This document shows positions 44,087 through 51,775 of a DNA stretch of 64,000 nt, one piece after another (within the stretch, counting starts at the first letter, position 1; each line of letters begins with the position of its first letter). The DNA is from Arthrobacter sp. Bz4 (GTDB lineage: Bacteria; Actinomycetota; Actinomycetes; Actinomycetales; Micrococcaceae), in NCBI RefSeq assembly GCF_003075455.1, contig NZ_QDAE01000014.1:1-64000 (forward strand), read 5' to 3'. The notes below the pieces were generated by a model that did no database searches, was not told where the DNA came from, and saw only the letters and a list, made by a program, of their open reading frames with translations. The position numbers and the translations under genes are program-made.

Positions 44087-44578
44087 ATGACTAACCAGCG
44101 ATCCCTGCCGTCGGTCGAGACTCTGCAATCGCAGGCTTGTTGGGACCTGTTGCGGAGTACTTCAGTGGGGCGGCTTGCGGTCTGGGTCGAGGATCACCCC
44201 GACATTTTCCCCGTCAACTACAAGGTGGACCACGGCAGTCTGGTGTTCCGCACCGGGGAAGGCACCAAACTCCAGGCAGCAGCAGGCGACACTCCCGTCG
44301 CTCTCGAGGCCGACGGCGTTCTGGTGGATGCGAATGTCGCCTGGAGCGTGGTGGTGAAAGGCCGGGCAGAAGTCATCGAGCTCACACCAGACACCCTCGA
44401 CTCAGTAGGGCTACTGCTTTTCCCCTGGCAGGCAGGCCAGAAGGACCATTTCATCCGCATCGTCCCGACATCCCTGACCGGACGCCGCTTCGCCGTGACC
44501 CCGCCCCTGATGTGGTGGAGTCCTCTCAGCGACGACCTGCGCGCAAAACTCGAACGATTGAAGGAGGAAACCGATTGA
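44087..44578 (+). CDS. pyridoxamine 5'-phosphate oxidase-fold family protein
   Basis: A 163-residue split-barrel protein: LLRSTSVGRLAVWVEDHPDIFPVNYKVDHGSLVFRT and AVALEAD-like strands, WSVVVKGRAEVIEL, then HFIRIVPTSLTGRRFA. The family binds flavin (FMN or F420) and includes oxidoreductases and heme-binding members; B6 synthesis is unlikely. It precedes a P1B-type ATPase by about 60 bp. A related protein lies at 46498 on the other strand, so the ATPase is flanked by two paralogues. A weak dyad GGCCCTTTATGCCC (44038-44051) is in its promoter. Confidence 0.85.
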   Translation: MTNQRSLPSVETLQSQACWDLLRSTSVGRLAVWVEDHPDIFPVNYKVDHGSLVFRTGEGTKLQAAAGDTPVALEADGVLVDANVAWSVVVKGRAEVIELTPDTLDSVGLLLFPWQAGQKDHFIRIVPTSLTGRRFAVTPPLMWWSPLSDDLRAKLERLKEETD

Positions 44579-44642
44579 AAGCCCTCGTTTTCAACCCCAC
44601 CGGGAGCAGACCCTGAGCCGCGAACCCACCGGGCCGATCAAC

Positions 44643-46553
44643 TTGATCACCAGGTTTCCGTTGGTGTCCGCGACCCTCCTTGTCGGAGTCGGCGTGGCAG
44701 TGCTCCTCATCAGCTCGCAGCCTGCTGCCGCACAACTGGCTGCGAGCAGCTACGCCCTCGCCGTTGCAGTGTTCCGCTCCGTGACGATGGTCCGCGGACT
44801 GTTCCACGGTCGATTGGGCATCGATTTGCTCGCTGTCGCAGCGATCGGCTCAACAGTGGCGGTCGGCGAGTACATTGCTTCCCTGATCGTCGTCCTCATG
44901 CTGACCGGGGGCGAGGCGTTGGAAGACTTCGCGCACGGACGGGCAACGAAAGAGTTACGCGCGCTACTCGATCGCTCCCCCCGCACAGCGCACCGCGAAT
45001 CACCGGGGCTTCCCCTGCAGGACATCCCGGTGGCGGACGTCGTACCAGGGGATTTCCTCCTCGTCCGGCCCGCCGAGACGGTACCAGTCGACGGCACCCT
45101 GGCGTCCGATGCCGGTACCTTCGACGAGGCTGCCCTGACAGGGGAAAGTCTTCCCGTGGAACGGGTACACGGTGACCGATTGCTCAGTGGCACCGTGAAT
45201 GGCGCCGATGCAGTCCGCATGTTGGCGACCGCCACCGCATCCAATTCCCAGTACAGCCAGATCGTTGCCCTCGTCCAGGAGGCGGCAGCAAGCCGGGCAC
45301 CGATGGTCCGGCTGGCCGATCGATACGCCGTCCCGTTCACCGTGTTCGCGTTTATCCTGGCTGGGGTGGCCTGGTTCCTCAGCCAGGACCCAGCACGTTT
45401 TGCCCAGGTGCTGGTGGTCGCAACCCCTTGCCCGCTGCTGATCGCAGCCCCTGTTGCGTTCCTTGCCGGCACCAGCCGGGCCGCCCATGCTGGGATTATC
45501 ATCAAGAACGCAGGGACACTGGAGCAGCTCAGCCGGGTACGGACCGCCGTGTTCGATAAGACCGGGACGCTCACGTCCGGGCATCCCACCCTCCTGCAGG
45601 TCCAGATCGCGGTGGGAACCGGGGACGCCCTCACTGAGGATCGGTTGTTGCAGCTTGCCGCTTCGGCGGAGCAGTATTCGTCCCACGTCCTCGCGGGGTC
45701 CGTCATCGAAGCCGCATCGGCGCGCGGACTGACCCTTCTGCCGGCGGAAAACGCGAGCGAACACGCCACCGATGGAGTGAGCGCCGATTGCGGCGGGTAC
45801 ACGGTGATTGTGGGGAAGCCAGCCTTCGTCCGCGCCCGGACCTCCGGATTTGAAAGCGTCGACCTGGTCAGTGGTCAGTTGGGGATCTACATCGGCGTCG
45901 ACGGGATCTACGCCGGGGCTCTGATCATGAGCGACCCCTTGCGTGCCAACGCCGTCGATACCCTGGCCGCGCTCAGACGGTTGGGCGTTTCAGAGACTGT
46001 TCTGCTGACGGGTGACGCCTCCTCCACGGCCGAACACATTGCCGCGGAAGCGGGAATCACCCGCTTCATCGCCGATTGTCTCCCGGTCGACAAGGTGAAT
46101 GAGGTCGCCTCCCTGTCGTTGCGGCCGGTGATGATGGTCGGGGACGGGGTCAACGATGCTCCGGTGCTGGCTGCGGCCGACGTCGGCATCGCGATGGGTG
46201 CCAAAGGTTCCACTGCCGCCAGCGAATCCGCCGACGTCGTGCTGATGCTCGACGACCTGTCACGAGTCGCTACGGCCGTCGACATTGGTCAGCACACCAT
46301 CCGGGTGGCTAAAGCCAGTATCTGGACGGGGATTGTTCTCAGTGTCGTCCTGATGATCGCTGCATCCCTGGGGATGGTTCCCGCGGTGGCTGGCGCGCTG
46401 CTGCAGGAGTTGGTGGATCTCGCAACCATCCTTAACGCGCTCCGGGCGCTCGGCGGGCGGCGGGCCGCCAGCACCAGCCGGCCCGCCGTCACTGCCGCTA
46501 GTAGCGGTCCGGTTCCTCCCCAAATTCGAAGTAGCGACCGTGGACACTCGTAG
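44643..46553 (+). CDS. P1B-type heavy-metal ATPase with TPCP motif
   Basis: A 636-residue P1B ATPase without an N-terminal metal-binding domain. The transmembrane metal motif is TPCP (VVATPCPLLIAAPVAF) instead of CPC or CPH. The catalytic Asp305 is in FDKTGTLTSG; TGES and GDGVNDAPVL are intact. The N-domain HP pair is altered (SAEQYSSHVLAGSVI). The metal is unknown. The start is uncertain: TTG at 44643 is the first standard start codon, but the frame is open upstream and AAGGAGGAAACCG stands before 44574, hinting at a longer N terminus. Its 3' end overlaps the convergent gene at 46498 by 56 bp. Confidence 0.85.
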   Translation: MITRFPLVSATLLVGVGVAVLLISSQPAAAQLAASSYALAVAVFRSVTMVRGLFHGRLGIDLLAVAAIGSTVAVGEYIASLIVVLMLTGGEALEDFAHGRATKELRALLDRSPRTAHRESPGLPLQDIPVADVVPGDFLLVRPAETVPVDGTLASDAGTFDEAALTGESLPVERVHGDRLLSGTVNGADAVRMLATATASNSQYSQIVALVQEAAASRAPMVRLADRYAVPFTVFAFILAGVAWFLSQDPARFAQVLVVATPCPLLIAAPVAFLAGTSRAAHAGIIIKNAGTLEQLSRVRTAVFDKTGTLTSGHPTLLQVQIAVGTGDALTEDRLLQLAASAEQYSSHVLAGSVIEAASARGLTLLPAENASEHATDGVSADCGGYTVIVGKPAFVRARTSGFESVDLVSGQLGIYIGVDGIYAGALIMSDPLRANAVDTLAALRRLGVSETVLLTGDASSTAEHIAAEAGITRFIADCLPVDKVNEVASLSLRPVMMVGDGVNDAPVLAAADVGIAMGAKGSTAASESADVVLMLDDLSRVATAVDIGQHTIRVAKASIWTGIVLSVVLMIAASLGMVPAVAGALLQELVDLATILNALRALGGRRAASTSRPAVTAASSGPVPPQIRSSDRGHS

Positions 46554-46920
46554 GAATCACCTCAACGTAGGTGTACTTCCGGGTCGGAATCCAGGGTTTG
46601 AGCGGTAGCTGATCCACCTTGTCGACCTCTGACTGGGCGTCGATCACGCGGGCCACTCCTTTAACGACAACGCTTCGCGCCTCGCCTGCGTCAATCTCGT
46701 CCACCTCAAAAGCCACCCGGTTGTTCACCGTCAGCTCAGCCAGCTTGGTCCCGGGATTGGTCCTGAAGAGAAGCCTTCTCTCGTGGGCAAGAAAATTGAT
46801 CGGATAGATGTCAGGATCGCCCATGACGCTGACCGCCAGGCGACCATGTTGGTTTCTTTGCAGCACGGTCCACGACTCCTCTGCAGAGAGGGTGGATCCT
46901 GGGCGCTCGTCACTTTCCAT
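46498..46920 (-). CDS. pyridoxamine 5'-phosphate oxidase-fold family protein
   Basis: A 140-residue split-barrel protein (LQRNQHGRLAVSVMGDPDIYPINFLAHERRLLFRTNPGTKL begins at about residue 20; VAFEVDEIDAGEARSVVVKGVARVI; EVIPTSVHGRYFEF). It resembles the protein at 44087. The ATG at 46920 follows AAGGAGC and overlaps the end of the USP gene by 11 bp, so the two are coupled. Its 3' end overlaps the convergent P1B ATPase. Such small flavin-fold proteins accompany USPs in hypoxia-induced actinobacterial loci. Confidence 0.83.
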   Translation of the reverse strand: MESDERPGSTLSAEESWTVLQRNQHGRLAVSVMGDPDIYPINFLAHERRLLFRTNPGTKLAELTVNNRVAFEVDEIDAGEARSVVVKGVARVIDAQSEVDKVDQLPLKPWIPTRKYTYVEVIPTSVHGRYFEFGEEPDRY

Positions 46921-47398
46921 CGTCGTGCTCCTTGATAGGTCGAGTGGGTTCGTCCTGAGGCACAACCAGGACTGGGCAATGGGCGTGTGCGGCGCAGGCC
47001 TTGCTGACGGATCCCATCGGGTGGTTGAGGAAGCCCCCGGATCCCCTGCGCCCCACCACCAGCAGTTGCGCCGTTTGGCTTGCCTCGATCAGGGCTTCGG
47101 CTGCCCCGTCGAATTTGACAGACACCGAGAGGTTGTCCGGCCGGGAGGCACCGAAGGCCCGGTCCAAGGCTTCCTCAACCAGCGATTCAACACTTTCGCT
47201 CAATTGTGAGGTGAACCGATTGGGTTCGGTTTCAAAGCGTGACGCCGCGCGCTGGTCGGACTTCTTGATGCAGGAAATAACCTCGATGGGTTCATTCATC
47301 AGCTTCGCCATTCGCCCAGCTACTAGCAGAGCGCTGGACGAGTATTCCGATCCGTCCACTCCAACAACGATTCCACCCGAGTTCGATAGTGAGTTCAT
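46910..47398 (-). CDS. universal stress protein (single domain)
   Basis: A 162-residue USP with GIVVGVDGSEYSSSALLVAG at the start and the ATP loop VVGRRGSGGFLNHPMGSVSKACAAHAHCPVLVV. A Cys appears in strand 2 (VISCIKKSD). The ATG at 47398 begins the domain; the longer frame to 47521 overlaps the ATPase gene and is not coding. It is followed by the PNPOx-fold gene, overlapping by 11 bp. It lies 70 bp downstream of the ATPase gene, with a hairpin between. Confidence 0.87.
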   Translation of the reverse strand: MNSLSNSGGIVVGVDGSEYSSSALLVAGRMAKLMNEPIEVISCIKKSDQRAASRFETEPNRFTSQLSESVESLVEEALDRAFGASRPDNLSVSVKFDGAAEALIEASQTAQLLVVGRRGSGGFLNHPMGSVSKACAAHAHCPVLVVPQDEPTRPIKEHDDGK

Positions 47399-47408
47399 GG
47401 GGCCAGCC

Positions 47409-47446
47409 TGCCCTTCGGGTGGGAAACGCACTAGGGCCGAAGGGCA
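47409..47446 (-). terminator. 10-bp hairpin between the ATPase and USP genes
   Basis: TGCCCTTCGG / CCGAAGGGCA with an 18-nt loop lies 22 nt past the ATPase stop and 11 nt before the USP start. It may end the ATPase transcript, or reduce read-through to the USP gene. Confidence 0.45.
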
Positions 47447-47468
47447 TGGATATCGTAGACCGACTCCC

Positions 47469-50066
47469 TTACCCAAGGGGTTTATCGGGTTGCCGCACCC
47501 GTTTGTAGATCCAGTCTGCAATCAGCATGCCGGGGATGGCCAGGACGGCAACGATCAGTCCCGACGGCGGTGGCGGTGCCTGTCCGAGGACTGCTGCAAC
47601 AGGGGGTAGATAAAGAAACAGGGTAAGTGCTGCAAGTTCGGCCGCGCCAGCCCACAGCAGCAAGCGGTTACTGAACCACCCCTGTTTCCATGGCGGCACT
47701 GTTGCGCTGCGGCAAGCAAAGGAGGTTGCCAGCTGCCCGAAGACGACGGCGGCAAACGCAGCTCCCGATGCGGCAAGCACCAGTTTTTCGTCCCATGGTT
47801 CGCCACGGACCCAACCTCCGCCGAAGAGCACGAGGGAGAAGGCTGTCATGCTGATGATCGCTTCGACAGGGCCGAGGATGACGAAGGCTCTGAACATCAA
47901 GTTCCGGTCCATGAGGTGGCGCCGCTCCGGGGGCCTGGTCAGGACCCGCCGACCCGGGGGCTCGGCTCCGAGCGCCAGAGCGGGAAACAGGTCAGTTCCA
48001 ATGTCCAAGGCGAGAATCTGTAGGACACCCAGGGCGAGCGGGAACTGGCCACCGGAAAGTGCCCAAACGACAAACGGTGTGAGCTCGGCGACGTTGTCTG
48101 TCAGGTGGTAGGTGAGGAAACGGCGGATATTCGAGTACGTGGCGCGGCCTTGTTCAATCGCTGCGACAATGGTGCCGAAATGATCGTCGAGCAAAACCAG
48201 ATCGGCCGCCTCTCGAGCTACGTCGGTACCACCCCGGCCCATGGCAACCCCAATATCAGCTTGCTGCAAAGCGGGTCCGTCGTTCACTCCGTCGCCAGTC
48301 ATGGCCACAACATGACCCCTGGATTGGAGGGCGCGGGCTACACGAAGCTTCTGCTCGGGTGAGACCCGGCTGACCACCATGCCGTCCCGATCCAGGAGTG
48401 CACCAAGGATCTGCTCGTCCTCGGGTAGGTCCGCACCCTGAACCACCAGACTGGGGTCATCCGTCAGCCCGATTTCCTTCGCAATTGCCGAGGCTGTGGC
48501 TGGATGGTCGCCAGTGATCATCGCTACCTTGATTCCGGCTCTCCGGGCGGCCCTGATTACCTCGGCGACATCCGGGCGAGGGGGATCATGAAGACCGATG
48601 AGGCCAAGGACGATTAGATCCCGTTCGATGTTCTCAGTGGGCTGATCCAGCCAGAAGGATCGCGGGCCGGGCAAGTCTCTTCGTGCCACTGCTATCACCC
48701 GTAGGCCTCGGGAAGCCATCGCCTCGACCTGCTCCTCGAGCCGCGTGGCGCGATCTGCACAGAGCGGGAGGACAGATTCCGGGGCGCCTTTGACGTAGAG
48801 GGTGGGGCCGATTAGGACAGACTCCCGCCGTCGGTGCGCGTCGAAAGCGAGACGTCGGTCTGGCGCCAGGTTGTCAGGTTCATGCTGGAGGAGACGCCGT
48901 GCAAGAACATCGATGGCCGCCTCCATCGGATCGCCGTTTGCTACCCACTCCCTTCCCTCCTTGACGACGCGACCCTGGGAGGCAGCGCGTGCCGCCACAG
49001 CGACCTCAAGGGCCATGGCTCTCCCCGGGCCATCGACGACGGCATCGGGCTCGTACCCGTCGCCGAGGACACGTACCGGGCCCGACAGGGTGAACACCTC
49101 AACGGCATTCATCCGATTTTGGGTTAGTGTTCCGGTCTTGTCCGTGCAAATGAAGGTGGTGGATCCAAGCGTCTCGACTGCTTCCAGGTTGCGAACGAGG
49201 GCGTTCCGCGAGGCCATCCGTTGAGCCCCCATCGCCAGTGAGAGCGTGACCGTCGGGAGGAGCCCTTCCGGGATCAGTGCGACGGCGACACCGATTGCAA
49301 AAAGGAAGGAGTGCCGCCACTCGATTCCAACCAAAACTGAGACTGCAAAGAAGACGCTTGCGACGGTCAGGGCGATTATCGCAATGACACGGACTATTCG
49401 ATGCAGCTCCAGGGTCAACGGGGTAGGTGGGGGTTCGGTGGTGTTCGTGAGCGAGGCGATCTCTGCGATTCTTGAGTTCCCTCCGGTAGCAGTGACCACC
49501 CCCTCTGCCTGACCATTGACCAGGAAGGTGCCGCCCCATGCTGCCTCTCCAACAACTTTAGACAGCGCATCGCTCTCGCCAGTCAGCATCGATTCGTCAA
49601 CCGTGCAGGCCGACGCAGAAGTAAAACGAATGTCTGCGGGAAGACGGTCCCCAGCCATCAGAATGACGACGTCACCAGGAACCAGTTCACTGGCGCCGAC
49701 ACTCCGTTGGCGTCCATCACGCCGGACGCTGACTTGCGACGGAAGTAAACCTTGCAGCCGTTCAGCCGCATGTTCGGCCCGCTCCTGCTGGATATGGGCA
49801 AACACTCCGTTGACAATGACCACCACAACAATTGCAATGCTGAGCTGGGGCAGGCCAGCTAACCACGCCAGACCTGCAGCCCCCCACAGCATCAGGGCGA
49901 AGAAATGAGTCAGCTCACTCAAGAATTTCCGCCACGGGGATGCCTTGCGGGCCGCGGGCAACACATTTGGCCCTACCTCAGCCAGTAGCCTTGAGGCATC
50001 CGCGCTGCTAAGACCAGGCTGTGGAAGTTCCGGGAGCACTCCCTGGGCGTCATTCATGGCGGACAT
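47469..50066 (-). CDS. type II P-type ATPase with Na,K-ATPase-like transport motifs
   Basis: An 865-residue type II ATPase: TGES (MLTGESDAL), Asp309 in CTDKTGTLTQN, KGAPESVL, TGDGVNDGPAL. Its ion-site motifs are closer to Na,K-ATPase than to Ca2+ pumps: M4 IPEGLLPTVTLSL, M5 YHLTDNVAELTPF and M6 LALDIGTDLFPALALGAEPP (Na,K-ATPase has VPEGLL, NxPEITPF and DLGTDMVPA). Monovalent cation transport is therefore plausible, though a beta subunit is absent, as expected in bacteria. The ATG follows GGAGAGG. It is divergent from a tandem USP gene, with a DosR-like dyad between them. Confidence 0.9.
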   Translation of the reverse strand: MSAMNDAQGVLPELPQPGLSSADASRLLAEVGPNVLPAARKASPWRKFLSELTHFFALMLWGAAGLAWLAGLPQLSIAIVVVVIVNGVFAHIQQERAEHAAERLQGLLPSQVSVRRDGRQRSVGASELVPGDVVILMAGDRLPADIRFTSASACTVDESMLTGESDALSKVVGEAAWGGTFLVNGQAEGVVTATGGNSRIAEIASLTNTTEPPPTPLTLELHRIVRVIAIIALTVASVFFAVSVLVGIEWRHSFLFAIGVAVALIPEGLLPTVTLSLAMGAQRMASRNALVRNLEAVETLGSTTFICTDKTGTLTQNRMNAVEVFTLSGPVRVLGDGYEPDAVVDGPGRAMALEVAVAARAASQGRVVKEGREWVANGDPMEAAIDVLARRLLQHEPDNLAPDRRLAFDAHRRRESVLIGPTLYVKGAPESVLPLCADRATRLEEQVEAMASRGLRVIAVARRDLPGPRSFWLDQPTENIERDLIVLGLIGLHDPPRPDVAEVIRAARRAGIKVAMITGDHPATASAIAKEIGLTDDPSLVVQGADLPEDEQILGALLDRDGMVVSRVSPEQKLRVARALQSRGHVVAMTGDGVNDGPALQQADIGVAMGRGGTDVAREAADLVLLDDHFGTIVAAIEQGRATYSNIRRFLTYHLTDNVAELTPFVVWALSGGQFPLALGVLQILALDIGTDLFPALALGAEPPGRRVLTRPPERRHLMDRNLMFRAFVILGPVEAIISMTAFSLVLFGGGWVRGEPWDEKLVLAASGAAFAAVVFGQLATSFACRSATVPPWKQGWFSNRLLLWAGAAELAALTLFLYLPPVAAVLGQAPPPPSGLIVAVLAIPGMLIADWIYKRVRQPDKPLG

Positions 50067-50183
50067 GGCCTCTCCATGGCTTATTTCTTACCGCATACTG
50101 TCGATCCTTCTGAGCGTGCTGGCCAGTGACTTTTGGCCCGATGTGGTCAGATTTGGCTAGGGAACACCTCCCATGTTCCCGAA

Positions 50184-50197
50184 GGGACTTAGTGCCC
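50184..50197. promoter_or_regulatory. DosR-box-like dyad between the ATPase and USP genes
   Basis: GGGACTTAGTGCCC matches 11 of 14 core positions of the DosR box, with a perfect left half. It is 64 bp before the USP start and 118 bp before the divergent ATPase start. A second short dyad (GGGAACA / TGTTCCC, 50160-50180) is alongside. Confidence 0.4.
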
Positions 50198-50261
50198 TAG
50201 AGGCGTCGCTGGCATGTCACCACAATGGAGCCAAGGCAGTTCAAGTGGAGGTGTTCATGCC

Positions 50262-51149
50262 ATGGGTTCAGCATCGGGCTCCCGGTCAATCGTTCTGGGC
50301 GTGCCGTCCAGCGGACCGACGCCTGAAGCCTTCTTCTGGGCAGTTACCCGGGCGGCGCGTCTGCGAAGGCCACTGATCCTGGTACACACGCTGGATGACT
50401 ATTGGGTCGGTCCGGAGGTCTCCTACTTCGAGGACCTCATGCGTCACGGCCGGGAAGTCCTTGAAGAGGCGGCCACGAAAGCCAACGAACTGGCACCCTC
50501 GGTCAAGGTGTCTACCAGACTCCTACTGGGGGATACCGCCAGGGTGTTGTCGGATCTGTCGGAAAATTCCAGTCTGGTGGTTGTGGGGACCCATAAACTC
50601 GGACGCGTCGAGAGTGTAATTTTTGGTGCTCTGAGCCTGAATGTGGCCGTGGCAGCCGTATCGCCGGTTGCAGTCATCCCCGAGGCGTCTATGGAAGGAC
50701 GGTCGGGCGTCGTCGTGGGCGTTGACGGGTCCGCCCATTCCCTCGGCTCGGTTGCCTACGCGGCGCGGGAGGCCGATCGTCTGGGTGAGGACCTGTACGC
50801 GGTCTACTCCAGTGAATCACCGAACCTGCGGTTGCGTGGGTCCATTCCACACGATGTGGTGACACGGCGGATCGAGGAGGAACGGGTCAACCTTGCCGAG
50901 TCGGTGGCGGGCCTCACCGAACAGTATCCGGATCTGGTGGTGCATCAACATCTGGAGTTGAACGCGTCGCCTGCCAAAGCGCTTGTGACGGCTGCATCGC
51001 GGGCGAAGCTCCTGGTAGTGGGTCGGCGTGGCCGCGGAAAGCTCACCCGGCTTCTGCTCGGATCGGTGAGCCGAAGTGTCCTGTGGCATATCGAATGCCC
51101 CACGATCGTTACCCCCAACAGGGCGGTGACCGAGGGCCCGTACCGCTAG
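50262..51149 (+). CDS. tandem universal stress protein
   Basis: A 295-residue protein with two USP domains. The first (residues about 8-145) is degenerate at the ATP loop (VVGTHKLGRVESVIFGALSLNVA). The second is canonical (VVVGVDGSAHSLGSVAYA; VVGRRGRGKLTRLLLGSVSRSVL). The ATG at 50262 follows GGAGGTG; the frame starting at 50214 is less likely. It is divergent from the Na,K-like ATPase, mirroring the USP/ATPase pair at 1.5-5.3 kb. Confidence 0.87.
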   Translation: MGSASGSRSIVLGVPSSGPTPEAFFWAVTRAARLRRPLILVHTLDDYWVGPEVSYFEDLMRHGREVLEEAATKANELAPSVKVSTRLLLGDTARVLSDLSENSSLVVVGTHKLGRVESVIFGALSLNVAVAAVSPVAVIPEASMEGRSGVVVGVDGSAHSLGSVAYAAREADRLGEDLYAVYSSESPNLRLRGSIPHDVVTRRIEEERVNLAESVAGLTEQYPDLVVHQHLELNASPAKALVTAASRAKLLVVGRRGRGKLTRLLLGSVSRSVLWHIECPTIVTPNRAVTEGPYR

Positions 51150-51205
51150 TCACGGGTGCCCCGACGTGGGTGACAGCCAGGGGCTGGAGGAGTATCTTGA
51201 GCCCT

Positions 51206-51775
51206 ATGGAGCCAAATCCCTATCTTCGATTGGTCCATGGGCTCGAGCAGAACGTGGCGCTGGACCGCGCCGTGGACCTGGTGGAACCCTTCGCATCGCA
51301 ACTGGTGGCCCACGCGCCGATCCGCCGCATGTTTCACGGCGACGCCACAGGCCTGCCGTTGCATCCGGTTCTGACCGATGTTCCGTTCGGCGCTTGGTTC
51401 ATGGCCGACTTTCTCGACTTCTTCCCGGATGAGGGATCGCGGCGGGCGGCTACCCGGTTGGTTGGGTTGGGTGTTGTATCTGCTGCGCCGACGGCCCTCA
51501 CCGGGTGGGCCGAGTGGGCCCTTTCCGACCCCGGAACTCGCCGGGTGGGGGTGGTTCATGCGTCCGCCAACGCCGTCGCTGTCCTGATCTTCGCCGGTTC
51601 CTGGCTGGCCCGACGGCGAAACCGACACAGCATGGGCATCGGTCTCGCTCGGCTAGGCAGCGTGTTTCTCGTGGTGGGCGGCTTTCTGGGCGGTCACATG
51701 AGTACCCGAACCCGTGCCGTCATCACTGACCCAGCTGGGGTGAACAGTTCCCGGGCAGGGAGCCCCGATCAATAA
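51206..51775 (+). CDS. DUF2231 family membrane protein
   Basis: A 189-residue protein with the DUF2231 core (GLPLHPVLTDVPFGAWFMADFLDFF) and four hydrophobic segments. The family has no assigned role; some members are linked to respiration or oxidative stress. A TTG at 51197 in the same frame has better spacing from GGAGGAG (51186) than the ATG at 51206, so the protein may be three residues longer. Its 3' end overlaps the convergent histidine-kinase gene by 53 bp. Confidence 0.85.
   Translation: MEPNPYLRLVHGLEQNVALDRAVDLVEPFASQLVAHAPIRRMFHGDATGLPLHPVLTDVPFGAWFMADFLDFFPDEGSRRAATRLVGLGVVSAAPTALTGWAEWALSDPGTRRVGVVHASANAVAVLIFAGSWLARRRNRHSMGIGLARLGSVFLVVGGFLGGHMSTRTRAVITDPAGVNSSRAGSPDQ

Noticed and set aside
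47434-47447. GGGCCGAAGGGCAT as another DosR-like dyad
   Set aside because: The right half does not match the box, and the sequence is part of the 47409-47446 hairpin.
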